From the NCBI GenBank assembly GCA_021442155.1, contig CM038225.1, positions 83,712,925 to 83,776,924 on the forward strand: 64,000 nt of DNA. Reading direction: 5' to 3'. The notes beneath the pieces are model-generated. The model worked only from the letters and a program-made list of their open reading frames with translations, did no database searches and had not been told where the DNA came from. Source of the stretch: Cymbidium sinense (Eukaryota > Streptophyta > Magnoliopsida > Asparagales > Orchidaceae). Shown here piece by piece: positions 23,051-35,771 of this stretch. The translations under genes and the position numbers were made by a program. The first letter of the stretch is position 1. The number at the start of each line of letters is the position of its first letter.

Positions 23051-26000
23051 ATTTAATTTCACCACCATGACTTTTTGTATAAGAATTTATATAGAGCTTT
23101 TATCATTCAATCACATAAAAGTGCATGTAATATAAGTGTGCCAAAATATATTATATATATGGATACACATAGGAATAAATCATATGCATGATATATGTGA
23201 TGGAAAAAAATGATTTAGCATGTGTTATTATGGCAAAAAATATTCTCATCTTCTTCTTATCTTTTTGAAAAGATAGATGAAGACAAAAATATATGCCTTG
23301 TTAGGACACCACGTAGATCCACAGATATTTTATTAGGGTGATCATGTACAACATTGAGCAAAGGTGTACTATCTCGAAAGATAGAAGTCACCACCCTAGA
23401 ATGGACTTAATCACCTGAATAAGGACTCCTAAGGACTATGGGTCTTCGTATGTACTAGAGATTCTTCCCCTACTTTACATGCAAAAGTAAAGTAGGGTTT
23501 ATTTTAAACTAGGTTCATTAAGTTCCTTATGGAGGTAAGCCCCATAGTTAATTACATCCAAAGGAATGGGATTCCTTATGAATATTCTCGATTAAGGTAA
23601 ATGATCATTATCTCCAAAGATTTTGAAGATAAGACTATCAATTAATTGGTTTATTTTTGAAAGATCAAGTGGGATTGATCAAGAGGAGGGAATTATTATC
23701 GAGGCCAAAAGAAGATAAGTAGGAGATGCTTATGATACTAGGAATCCTAGTAAGCATCCCAAACTATCCTATGGTTGGGATATATATTTTTGAAGTTGAG
23801 GGGAATTAGTTATTCGAGTTGAATTTTATTAGAAATCTGGGACTTATAATTCCATGATATAAGCAACCTCACCTCTGAACCTAAATCTGGGGAGCTTTAG
23901 CGAGGGCCAAAGCACGACCTAAATCTAAGATGAAAAATGGGTATATGGTATACCTCCACAAGAGATGATAAACCACCTGACTATTTGGACTTACAACCGC
24001 CTAGGGGTGGCCACCAACTAACTCTTCCTACAATTTTAAATACATGTAGGCAAGTCATATGCTTTTGCAAGATAGCTAAGATGTTATTTATTTAGAAAGA
24101 GACTAAGTCCTTAAACACACTCTCTAAGAGACTAGATCATGTAGGGCATGATTAATGAATTAAATCTAATGCAAATTTTATTATATTTTATTTTATGGAC
24201 TATTGATTTGACATATGCTTATAGGATTCATATGCCTAATGCATGAGAAATTGGATTATGGGACAAAATCAACAAGAAATGAGGTATGTTTCCATCATGG
24301 TTCTCAAAGGTCAAGCCAAGTTCTCTAGCACAGGTGGAAGCCCTTCATAATAAGAGTGAAACAAGATTCTTTTTATGGATGATGTGAAAAACATACAACA
24401 TTCAGCTAATGGGTTGCTAAATATTTTATCTTGTTTTATAGCCTAAGCTTTAGGTGAGGTTATGAGTTGTTAATTTTTAGTTTTGAGTTGATTAATTGGA
24501 TAGAAAATTTATTTTTTCTCTGAGAGTCTAATTGCATCCAGGCCATTCATCAAAGCAAGGAAGAAACTAAGAAAGCATGTCATCTTAATGCACAAGCTAA
24601 ATAAATATCAAACAATTTATAAAGTTAGCGTAAAAGAATAAGAGGCCTTTTGTGGTCGAGCTCTACCACACCAATCCGAAAAGAAATTGGGTAACCAAGC
24701 TCTACCCTTATATAACCTGGATTACAAATGAATTAATTACAATCAAGAAGGAATTCATGTTATGGGGGTCTTCATTCTTCATTTCTCCTTTCATCATTTC
24801 TTCATGTTGGATTTGCTTCTTCTTTCTTTTTTTTTTCCTTTTTTTTGGTTGGTTGGAATGTTGATACTCCAAAGGCTTCACATGGTACATAAGATATAAT
24901 CTTATGGCCAATGTTCATCCTATTCCCCATAACTTCATTCTGAATCCTAATTTGTAAAATTACATGAAAAAGGGAAAGGAAAATCTAACTAAAACCTACA
25001 AAATAGAGATTAGCTACACTGTCCACACAATCCCAAGCATGTATATGAACAAATTAAACTTAGCACCCCGCACATGGGTAACCAAGTTTGCCTGACCTAT
25101 TTTGGATTATTCTTAAGGGTATAAGCAACCTGCACAACAAAAGCATTTATATCTTTATTATAGCGCCCCTTAAGCACAGTCCCCTGCATAAGATAATGAT
25201 TAGACTAAGACCATCCTACCATTCAATCAACACACATACACCCTAACATCTAGACTAAAATATCATATCATAAAATAAAAGAAAACATCAAACCATGCAC
25301 CGCCCTAACATAGGACTAGAAATAGTGACTTAGCCTAATGTGTGTGTCATTTAAGACTAGTGTGGTATGTCTTTGCTAGGCTTTAAGGTTTAGATTTTCT
25401 AAGTATAAGAATGTTCAACTTAGAGGGTGGTTTCATTTAAGTGGCTTAGCTAATTTGGTTAATTTTATTTGATGATTTAATTTGGTTTGAATGAACCTAT
25501 ACTTGATTACAAAGTGTTGTAAAGAGAGGAAAGAGAAGAGAACTTCTCTTTCCTCCCTACCTTAAGTAATTTATAAGATAGATTCATTAATGACTTTTTA
25601 TTTAGTGAATGTTTTATTATGTGTTTTAATTAATCTTAAGTTTAGAACAACTCTAAACAAACCTATTAAAAGAGAAAGGCATTTTAAGATTAAGTAAAGT
25701 GAATTACTATCACAAAACACACAACACTTTCTTTCTTTCCAACATGTGTAACATGCACATGGATGAATCCTAAGCATATCTATACATGCAAATGGAAATA
25801 TTAGCACACCTTCATGATGAATGCTAGGAGATATTGCTTAAGAAATTTGGAATGTTTCATGTATGCATGATTTTGTTAAGTAGAAGAGAGGGGTTCTTTA
25901 TCCATTATTCATATGTACATTAACATGTATGAAAGACATAAGTGAGTACAACGCAATTATTTTCTACACCAGGGGTGTAAGGTATAAGACCTACTTAGGG

Positions 26001-28839
26001 CTACTTAAAGCCTCGCAACCCCGGGGTGTCCAGACTAATATACCACTTTTCTTAAATACATGTGCAAGTACAAAAAGAAATGCATGGAAAAAGAATCATG
26101 CAAAAAGTTTATGTTTGTTTGTTTGATTTGTTGGTTGTTTAATTTACATGTGCAAATGTGAAGATCCTTCTTAAAATGATAACATAAGAATGAATAGGAA
26201 TGGATGTAAGCAAGTGTTGTGTTCTTTTCAAAGGAACTATACACTTTGCAAATCCTATTCAAAATTATGTTAAAAGAGAAAAGAAGGAAAAGTCACATAA
26301 TGCACATCTTTATATTATACTCACATGCAAGCTTATAAATAATTATAAGTAGCATACCTTTCATTTATAATGTTTGGTGTATAGGTTTTGAAAATAATTT
26401 TGGATTTAATAGTGATAATATCCATTCATATTCTTACGTTAGCCAAAACATGCAATTTGAAATTAAGGAAATATTTTATTTTATTTTTATTTTTCAAAAG
26501 GTATGAATGCATGATTTTCATATGACATACACATTTAGCATGCTAGGAAAGAAATAAAGTGATGTCATCTAAAGACAATTATGGAATAAGATCATTTAAG
26601 TTTAAAGAAATTTTAATTTTGTTTGATTTGGATTTGGGAAAGTGAAAAGAGTTTGATGGTCCTAACCCATTCCATGTGTGAGTTGATTTAGTTTAGAACC
26701 ATTATTGATTTTATTTTAAATTTAACATATTTAACAACTAATGTATGACATAAATTTAAATCAATAATGCACCTAAGAAAAAAAGAGGCCTAATGCACTT
26801 GACTCACAATCAATGATTAATTAAGCTAAAGGGTTTAATTTAAGTACTTTAATAACCCTTCCCACACATATGGATTAGATATGATTTCCTTAAGCTACTT
26901 AGGTTATTGAACACCTAAGTATCTACCCAAGAAGGAATTGATTAAATGGTTAAGTTTCTAGATTAATTTGATTTTGAATTTTGATTAATTAAGCCATTTA
27001 ATGAAATAATTAAACCATTAATCCATTTATAAATTAATCCTCATTCAAGTGAAATAGACTTAGGGGAAAATATTTAGAAAAGGCATCCTAATCTCATTCC
27101 CTAATTCTATCCGCTATTCCATGGTGGTTAACAAATTTAATTAATGAATTTATCATCATTTAATAGGTTAATTAATCATTTAATTAATTAAGAGAGTGAT
27201 TAGAGATGAATCAAGAAATTCCCCTAATTAAACCATTAATAAATTCTAAGAAAATTAAGGGAGGCAGAAGTCATCCCACTAAACATACCTCAGAAGTTTG
27301 AAATTAATCAATGAAATAATTAAAGAGTAATTAACATAATAACATTCCCAATAAAACCCAAATTGCATGAAATCTACTATTCAAAATCAACTGAACTTAA
27401 TTTTATATTATTCCCATTTGAAATATCTTCAAAATGCATTTAAGTTTGTAATTTTCTAATTTCTCTATATTTAGTTATGTTATTTTGAATTTTCTATAAT
27501 TATTAGATAATTAAATCCCTAATTATAAGACTAATCCCGATGGGGCCACATGGACTGCTGACGCGGCGCGCACTTTCCACATGGCGTGATGGGATTTATC
27601 ACTTAAGTTGTCACATCCTATGTCATGTGTCAAAGCGGTTTTCCTCATCCGATCAAAGATCGGAGGGTCAGGATTAAACCCACGATTCTAATAGGATAAA
27701 TGAGAGGATCTCATATGTTTTAATCAGGATCGTCCATCCAAAACATGCGGGATGGATGGTTCATGATTCATCTCTGTGCTCGCCTACGGGAGATGACGAT
27801 CGTCCATCCCTTAAGGCTTGATCCGAGCTCGAACGAGCTCGGATTAAGGTAGGATTGATCACACACCATCTAAGAGTAAGAACAAAGACATCCAACAGTT
27901 GAATTACAATGGGATGAAACTTTCTTTCACAAAGGACCAATGAATCCTACACCTATGCTCGGTTTTGATCCATACCTCGCTAGAGGCTATCACTGGTGCT
28001 CCCAACTGTTGAGGTAGCTTCCTCTAGTGGAGACAAAGTCCTGTTGAAGGTTTGAAGGCTTGAGGTTGAGTAGATCCTCCAATTGGCCAAACTCCTCCTC
28101 CTAGGCTTGCGAGTTTGGTCTAGCTCCCTCCTTCCGTGCCTTGGAAGCTTGGAAAAAGTTTTGGATGAACTTGATTGGGTCCTCTAAGGGTGTTTGTAAG
28201 AGGAATTTGGATTTGGTTGTGAATTGGCTAAGTTGGAATTCCTTCCTACCTCACCTATTTTTAGCTTAAAGAAACTGAGAATGGAGAAATGGGAAATGCT
28301 TAAGGAAGCTTGGAGAAACTTGGAGAAGCTTGCTCTGAGTTCTCTAAGCTCAATCGAGTGTGAATGATTTGAATTCAAGTGAAATTAGGGGGAGTATATC
28401 TCCCCCCACAAGGATCAGACATCTGAGCTTGCACATGCCATTTTGATCAAATTGACTTGATTGATTGGGTTGGTTAGGCCATTTTCAATGGCATGTGATT
28501 CAGTTTTGGCAGAGGAAGGGGAGAGAAGTTTCCATGGCTCATTTGAGTGGAGGAGTGATTCCATGTAGAGAATTTCCTATTGGGTTGTCAGTTTTGGTTG
28601 ACCCCAACCCATTGGGTCTTGTGCACCACACTCATTAATGTCCACTTAGTCCACTAAGAGGGTGCCAAGTGGCCATGAAAAGGACATGACAAAATTCCAA
28701 GTGGAATTGGCCATAGGGTACCCCTTGACCTAGGAGTAAAATGGTCATGTGGATTTGATTTCACTTTAGGCAGATTTAGAATAGTTTGAAATTGGGTTGG
28801 TCCAAATTTCAAAGAATTTGGAGTTGATTTGATGTCATT

Positions 28840-29660
28840 TGGTTAATGTTGACCCATTTAGGTCAAAATGGGTCAACTTGGATCAAGTTGACCAATTGGT
28901 CAAATTGGGTCAAACCAAGGGTTGGGTCAAGTTCATATGACCATTTTAAATGTGTTGGCATTATTGGTTTGGTTTTATTTGGTTTATATTTAGTTTTGGT
29001 TCATTTGACTTCATTTAGGTCAAATGGGTCAAGTTGACCAATTTGACCTATTTGACCTAATTGGGTTAGGTCATGGGTTGGTTTAGGTTTTTTTGGTCAT
29101 TTGAAATGTTTTGCAAGCTTTGGTTTCAATCAATTTTGGATTGGTTTGATTTTGGCTTGATTTGACCTTTTAGGTCAAGTTGTGTTCATGGTCAATTGGG
29201 CTAAGTTGGGTCTACAATTGAGGCTTTGGTCAAGTTCATGGTTTAGAATGAATTTGACCCATTGGTTGTAATCAATTTGGCTTAGATCAAGATTTGACAC
29301 ATTTTGACTTTTTAGGTCAAGTTGGGTCAACTCAAGTCAAGTGGCCAATTGGGCTAGGTTTAGCTCAAATGATGACTTGGTCAAGTTCAAACATTGTTCA
29401 TGAATTGTTTTGACTCAATGGTTTCAATCAATTCTACCATGATTTTGGCTAGTTTGTTTATTTTGGCTAAGTGTTGACTTGGTCAACCCTAGCAATACGT
29501 AATTTGACCCAATTTGAGTGATTGATCATCTTATGATGATTGTTGCTCACAATGTGAGGCTTAGTGGGCTTAGTTCAATCCAATTTGGGTAGGATTAGAA
29601 TTTGGCTCAAAGTACTTTAGGTCACTTTGGGTCAAGTGAGCCTAAATGGGTCAATTGACT
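28840..29660 (-). promoter_or_regulatory. TTGAC-dense U3 block of LTR C
   Basis: Counted by eye, 28,848-29,060 holds about 13 W-box hexamers (TTGACC, TTGACT or their complements), where equal base use would give about 0.2. It includes the perfect palindrome TTGACCAATTGGTCAA near 28,887, which is also present in LTR B near 44,611. The block sits in U3 in the sense direction. WRKY binding is a hypothesis. Confidence 0.5.
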
Positions 29661-29997
29661 TGATCAAGGCTTGATTCAAGTTTGGTTGAACTCACATATG
29701 GACTTATGATTGAAATATAAATCCATTTGCAAGTAATTTGGAGTCAAATGGGTTTTGATTCATTTGACGATTTCAAGTTCAAAAGGTGAACATGAGTTTG
29801 ACTTGGTTTGATGTTTGAATTTAGTTTTGGTTTGATGATTGAAGTTTATGTTTATATTTGAATTCATGATTGAAGGATTGATTGAATCATAAAGAAAATC
29901 CAAGGGTTTGGATTGATTTGAATTTGATTTGGCTAAGTTCAAGAATTTGACTTGAAAGGGTGAAGGTTGGATTTTGATTAGATTTGGGTTTGAGTTT

Positions 29998-30365
29998 TGA
30001 ATTTGGTTTTGGGCATTTGAATTTATATTTCATTTATCTTTGTGAATATAAATGAAAATATAAATGGGTTATGAGAAAATTTTTTGAATTTGAATTGATT
30101 TGGATTTTGATTTGAGCTAAGTCCATAAGATGGAATCAAAGGGCTTAGGAAAGATTTTTGAACTTGGAATTGCATTTTGGATTTAGTTTTGGTTATTTGA
30201 ATTTATATTTCATTTACATTTATGAATATAAATGAGAATATAAATGGGTTATGAGAAAATTTCTTGAGTTTGAAGTGATTTGAATTTGGTTTGAGCTAAG
30301 TCCATAAGATGGAATCAAAGTGACTTAGGAAAGATTTTAGATTTGGAATTCAATCATGGGTTTCA
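29998..30365. repeat. 183-bp tandem duplication in LTR C
   Basis: Two adjacent copies start near 30,003 and 30,186. Both contain TTTGAATTTATATTTCATTTA, TAAATGGGTTATGAGAAAAT and GCTAAGTCCATAAGATGG blocks in the same order. LTR B has one copy here, and the place of the TTTATATTTC segment is taken by a long (TA)n tract. This is a copy-specific expansion. Confidence 0.75.
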
Positions 30366-30708
30366 ATCATTTGGAATTGATTCATGATTTGAGAAAATTC
30401 ATTGGAATTGATTTAAGGTTTATTTTTGGAATTGAAGTTGATTTGAGTTTAAGGTTGATTTGAATTTGGAGTTTGACTTGAAAGAAGGAAGTGAGGATTT
30501 AGTTCATGCTATAGGGTAGGCAAATTTTCCTAACACCCCTAAAGGCATAACCTATTCATATGGCTAACTCTTCTAAGTCTTTAGGGTTAGGTTAAGTGTT
30601 CACCTAGTCACTATAAGTGTCTTAAGACTAAGGAACTCTTAGTGTCTAAGAGGAGTCCTATGTCTAAGATGGAGGGGTTGAGAGCTCATTATAAAAATGA
30701 GGTCAACA

Positions 30709-33700
30709 AAGGGCGCCCAATAGGTGTGATGTGATTGACAAGGCATACCGCACGTATTAGTGTTGATCGAGAAGATCAACAACACCGAACGATCATAAGC
30801 ACTAGCAGAAATGATCTACTCCTAACCTAAGGTGTAGAAGTAATCACGAGCATAGTGCAATGTGGCTCTACTCATGTCAAAGACATAAGAGAGTGAAGGA
30901 GGAATCTGCTAGGGACTGAGTATGTGAACCTTCCACTAGGGAAAGAGATTCAAGTCATCCACTGGGGGATGAGAGGTTTGATTTGATTTGAGTCTCACTG
31001 GGGAGAAATTGATTTAATTTATTGATTTAGTGTTCCACTGGGATTAAGATGTGAACTTTCCACTGAAGGAGAAAGTTCAAGTCATCCACTGAGGGGAACA
31101 GGTTGTGAAATCCACTTAGGGATTAGAATTTGGGATCTGCTAAGGAACGACAAAAACTTGCATCTCACTGAGGAGAGGCAGATTGGTTTAATTTATTTAA
31201 TTGATTTGGTTTCTTTTTGATTGTTTGATTTGACTCCACTAGGGAGGAAGGTTTAATTGAATTGATTTTTGTTGTTTTAAATTTTGGATTTTGAACTGGA
31301 CCATGTTGGTTTGTGATGGACCTCACTGAGTAGGGGCCATGTCGTCCTTGATCTAGCTTAGATTTACCAATCCAATGGGGTAGTCTACTAACCACATAGT
31401 AGGAACCAACCAAAGGGATTCAATATTGACCAATTGTGGAAGAAAGCAAGGACTCACATCTTCCAATAAGACCACCGGAGTGACATTGATGCAACATGTC
31501 ATAGGGGTTGACTATTGAGTGAATTCCACTGGGGACTTAAATCAACTCAAAGATAGTAAAGATTAATTTCATTTTTTAATTATTTTTGATGAATCCCATT
31601 GGTTTGCGATGGACTGCACTGAGTAGGGGGCATGTAGGCCTAGACCTAACTCAAATTTACCAATCCAAAAGGATAGTATATCAACCACATAGTAGGACTA
31701 GCCAACCAAAGGGATTGCCTTTCGGTCTACAATGGTCAAGTTTAAGAAGAAAGTGTAGGGACTCACATCTTCCAAAATAAGGAGCTATTGGGGTGACACA
31801 TTAGCAAGGTAACATATCAACCCGACCTAAGGCTGACTATTGAGTGAATGCCACTGAGGGAATTAAATCAGCTCAAAGATAGTCAAGATTAATTTTATTT
31901 TTAATTATTTTTGATGAATCTTATTGGTTCACGATGGACTGCATTGAGTAGGGGCCATGTAGGCTTAGACCTAACTCATATTCACCAATCCAAAGGGGTA
32001 GCTTCTCGACCGAGGGGAGAACCATCCAACCAAAGGGGTGCCTTTTGGTTTGCAAGCTAATTTAGGGAAGAAAGCTCAGGACTCACATCTTCCACTACAA
32101 AAAAAGATCACTAAAGTGACATAACAAGGTAACATGTCAACTTGACCTAATGTTACCCGTCAGTTTGTGACAGTCATGCTAAAAAGAATGCATAGTAGAC
32201 TTACATCTTCTAAAGAGAAATGACTGGGTAACCTGTTTGTGGTAAACAGATTGAACCTGACCTAAAGGCGACTACGGAGAGAGTGCCGCAGGACTTATCT
32301 CAACTCGTGTAGCAATTTTATAGGGAGTTCTACCGACCGCCTCTAAAGATAGGATGCTTGGGAAAGGGGCTAGGGGCTTGAATTCTAATCCATGTTTATT
32401 TATTTATTTATTTTACTTTATGTGGTGGACCTATTGGTTTGCGAGGGATCGACCAGGGGCGGGTATCTTTGATCTAGCTCAAATTTATCGAACCAAGGGA
32501 GAATCTATGCATCCACTGAACAAATTCTCTAACCACAGGGGTGGCTACTAGGAAAGGGGGACTGTCTAATATAAAAGTATCCTAGGTAGTGTCTAAATGG
32601 GATCTCAAAAGATATGATCCAAATAGAATGCCCACAAGGAATGGGGTCACTAAGGGCTTTATCTAAAACCCTGGAGAAGATAAAATCAATAAGTATTCGG
32701 TGGCCAACTCAAGGAGAAAGCACAAGGACTCACATCTGCTAAGAGTGGTGTATCCACCGAGTGAGTTGTTATTAGCATAGCGAACATCAATCAACCTAAG
32801 GTGCCCGTCAGTTTGCAACAATTAGCCTAGGAAGAAAGCTCGGGGACTCACATCCTCCTATTGCGGAACTAATTGTTGGGATAGTCTATCTTTGGCTTGA
32901 CAGGTGCTATCCAACCTAGGGCGACTACTGAGTGAAAGTCACTGGGGGACTTATATCAACTCAAAAGTAGTCAAGAGGAAAGGGGTCTCCAGGGGACTTA
33001 TCCTAAACCTCAAGTATACTCAACCTAGTCAGTACATGATGTCTAGTTCAAGAAGAAAGCATGGGGACTCACATCTTCTTAAACGAAGTCAACATGAGAC
33101 AACTTATTGGCTGCACAGTGAATCCTACCAAACTAACAAAGTGCTCGTTAGTTTGCAATGGTCAAGTCAGGAAGAAAGCGTGGTGATCATATCCGTCGGA
33201 TAAGTGATCATTGGGGTGATGTACTAGCAAGGTAGTATGTCAGGCTGACCAAGAGCAGCTAATGAGTGAGTGCCACAGGAGGCTTGCTCACACATCAAAA
33301 TAGCTCGAGACAAAAGATATGTGTTTATTTTTGTGCTTGTGCTAAAGGGAATAGGATGCCTCTTGAGTTCTGTTACACCTACCCTAATCAAGCTTGAGAA
33401 TTTGATGAAATGGTGCCACAGATGATAGTTGAAATCCCATAAAGAAAGGATGCCGCTTGGGTTCTCTTACACCTAACTTAGTTGTGCTAATTGAAATATG
33501 ATGCCTCTTAGGTTCTCTCACACCTATTCTAGTAGCATGGAATTGTGTTTTATTGTGTTTGTGTTGTGAAAGAATGATAGGATGCCTCTTGGGTTCTCTT
33601 ACACCCATCCTAAACACGTCGTGGTAGATTCATAAAATAAGCAAATAACACTTCGAATGAAAGGAAGATTTTAAAGAATCGGAATGAAATTTTGTTCTTT

Positions 33701-33728
33701 TTGATGATAATTATTTTCAAACATATTT
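30709..33728 (-). mobile_element. 3' untranslated region of element C, with internal modules
   Basis: This is the longest of the three 3' UTRs. About eight copies of the GAAGAAAGC / GACTCACATCTTCC module lie near 31,440, 31,745, 32,060, 32,190, 32,710, 32,830, 33,050 and 33,170. They are often preceded by GTTTGCAATGG and followed by GAGTGAATGCCACT. Four copies of a 35-bp motif follow at 33,351-33,612. Plus-strand open frames (for example 32,354-32,551) and minus-strand ones change frame between modules, so I do not call genes. Confidence 0.65.
33351..33612 (-). repeat. 35-bp motif repeated four times before the pol stop
   Basis: Copies at 33,351-33,387, 33,446-33,480, 33,497-33,531 and 33,577-33,612 share the words GGATGCC, CTTGGGTTCTCTTACACCT. 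On the minus strand each would read GVREPKRH or a variant; three fall in one frame inside an open stretch at 33,617-33,384. D has one copy (15,661) and B has two (48,606 and 48,658), so copy number varies between elements. It lies just downstream of the pol stop. Confidence 0.8.
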
Positions 33729-34112
33729 TTATGGGTAATATTTCTTCAAATAGAGCCCATTAATTGGAAGCATCGAGTGTTCCCCTTTATAATCAATAAG
33801 CTGATAAAATCCTCCTTGGTAGGCTTTCTCTATGACATAGGGGCCTTCCCAAGTGGGTTCAAACTTGCCTCCCATCTTTTGATGGGCAATAATTGGTCTC
33901 CTTAGAACTAGGATGAGCTCTTCTACTTGGAAATTTCTAGGGCAGACCAGCTTGTTGTGAGCTTGAATCATTTTGGTTTTGTATAACTTGAGGTTCTGGC
34001 ACGCCCGTAGGCATTTATCCTCCAAACCTTCGAGCTCTTCTAACCACAAATTTGCATTCTGCTCTGTAGTGATTTTTCTACCTAATGCTACCCTTACTTT
34101 TTCTATTTTCAC
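33729..34112 (-). pseudogene. Integrase C-terminal part, element C, truncated
   Basis: A 127-codon open frame includes LEELEGLEDKCLRACQNLKLY, AHNKLVCPRNFQVEELIL, KFEPTWEGPYVIEKAYQ and ends NGLYLKKYYP with a stop. This is the best preserved copy of the integrase C-terminus in the window. Its N-terminal end is abrupt: at about 34,112 the sequence switches to a reversed LTR fragment. The first codons are therefore not a real start, and all upstream pol is deleted. Confidence 0.88.
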
Positions 34113-34114
34113 TA

Positions 34115-35771
34115 TAATGTAATATTAGAAATTAGGATTAGTGTTATAGGGGTTATGAATGAGCATTGGCTAGAAGGCTTTGTCTTGGGAGGCCATGTGA
34201 TGCCTTTGAAGTGGAGCAAATCAAATTAAATGGAGATATAGGAAGATATGATGGAATGAAGAAAGAACACCCCGACCCCATAGCATATATAGATTGTAAT
34301 CATTATTTTGTAATTCTAGGTTGTATAAGGGTAGAGCTCGGCTATCTATCTTTTCTTTTCGAGTTGTGTGGCGATACCCGACCTCATTAGCCTCTTATTC
34401 TTTTGTGTAAGTTTAAAAAAATGTTTAATGGTTTGATTTGTTTGTGCACTAGAAATGGCATGCTTTTCTTAATTTCTTAAATGATTGATGCTTTAATGTG
34501 TGGCATGGATACGATTAGACTCTTAGTGCAAATTAATTTTTCTATCCCAACAAATCACTAATAACTAAATTTTAAATAATTCGTAACCTCACCATAAAAT
34601 CTAGGCATTAAAATAAAATAATTACAAGATTTAGCAACCCCTTCGTTGAATGTTGTATGTTTCACATCATGCATCATCTTGAATCACTCTTGCAAAATGA
34701 GGGCCTCCATCCTTACACGCATAGGGACTGCTTAACGGAGCTTCACCCTCTTTTTGTTTTTATTTGGCCAATAATCCATTTCACCATTCATTTAGGCATA
34801 TAAAAATCCCAAAGCCTTTGTCAAAAATAAAGTGTTAAAATTGAAATAAAATTTGAAAAAGTTTGCATTAGAATAAGTCATTATTCATACCACTCATGTT
34901 ATAGTCTCTTAGGGAGTGGGTTTAAGGACTTTATCTTGCAATTCATATGACCGACCATATGGATTTGAATCATATGAGGAGTTAGCTGGCGGTCACTCCA
35001 GGCTGTTATAAGTCAAGAAGTCAGGTGGTTTATCCTCTCTTGTGGAGGTAAACTTTATGCCCACCTTCGCTTAGATTAGGACGTGCTTTAGTTTATGCTA
35101 AAGCTCCCTAGATTTAAGATCCGGGGTTGTTATTTTATTCAGGCTACAAGCATAAATTCTCACCTCTTAGGCATTTTCACAATCATGTGTTCATGGATTA
35201 TAAGCCTAACAATCTAATTAAATTCAACCCAAATAAAATAATTTTCTTCAATTTTAAATATATAAAACCCAATTATAGGATAGATTAGAATGCTTACTAG
35301 ACTCTAATATCATGAGTATTCTCTACTTATTCCCTTTGGCTTCCAAAATAAGTCTTCTCCTCCTTGAACCTTCCCACATAATTTCCTAGCATAACCATTT
35401 TGTTGATAGTCTAGCCTCAAAATCTTTGGAGACCATAATTGTAAACTTTAATCGAGAGTATTCTTAGGGAATTTCATTCACTAAGATGTAATTAACTATA
35501 GAGGCTTGCCTCCATAGGAAACTTTAGAACCGGTTTAATATAAGCCATATTTTATTCATCCATATAAAGTTGGGAATAATCTCTGGTACATTCGAAGACC
35601 CATCATGCCTTAGGAGTCCTAATTACATGATTAGGTCCATTGAAGGGTGATACTCTATCTTTCGAGATAGTACATCATACCTCAATGTCATACACGATCA
35701 CTTTAATAAGTACGCCCTATGATCTGCACGGTGTCCTCACCCCATACACACACATCCAAAAATATACCACA
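34115..35771 (+). mobile_element. Inverted LTR, 3' piece, continuing 17,960-23,220
   Basis: It is reverse-complement homologous to the U5 side of the family LTRs. 34,130-34,290 matches 40,500-40,700 reversed, 34,320-34,400 matches the region at 8,400-8,480, and the block near 35,580-35,750 carries the GGACACC region reversed. It ends in ATACCACA at 35,771, the expected CA end. Compared with the full LTR, the two inverted pieces miss about 725 bp between them. Flanking 5-mers (GCGAG before 17,960, ATGGT after 35,771) do not form a target duplication, so intact solo-LTR status is not proven. Confidence 0.72.

Larger units (their letters stand above)
17960..23220 (+). mobile_element. Inverted LTR, 5' piece, split by element C
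   Basis: It is reverse-complement homologous to the LTRs at 7,028, 23,221 and 38,970, starting with TGTTAACCTCACTTTT at 17,960. That is the sense LTR start, and similarity to the other copies ceases exactly there. It runs through the TTGAC block (about 18,880-19,770), the GC-richer block (about 20,000-21,050) and three copies of the mid-LTR motif. It stops near the equivalent of position 9,425 in the A/D LTR, where the TGTG start of the C LTR takes over. The rest of the same LTR resumes at 34,115. The left flank does not match any 3' UTR. Confidence 0.75.
23221..30708 (-). mobile_element. LTR of element C (3' LTR), 7.5 kb
   Basis: It is homologous along its length to the A/D and B LTRs. The upper end is GAGGTCAACA at 30,708, next to AAGGGCGCCC as in B. 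The lower end is placed at TGTGTTATTATGG (23,221), but this terminal stretch differs from the other copies up to the conserved GGACACCA block at about 23,305, so that boundary is uncertain. It contains the conserved blocks at 23,305-23,600 and about 23,980-24,720, one mid-LTR motif (25,960-26,040), the GC-richer block at 27,540-28,060, the TTGAC block and a 183-bp duplication near 30,000. Right flank is its own 3' UTR; left flank is the inverted LTR. Confidence 0.75.

Noticed and set aside
30709..33728. CRISPR-like array suggested by regularly recurring short motifs
   Set aside because: Spacing is irregular, the motifs are diverged, and the context is a plant retrotransposon 3' UTR with no associated genes.
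17960..35771. Intact solo LTR with target-site duplication
   Set aside because: The 5-bp flanks GCGAG and ATGGT do not match, so intact solo status cannot be claimed.
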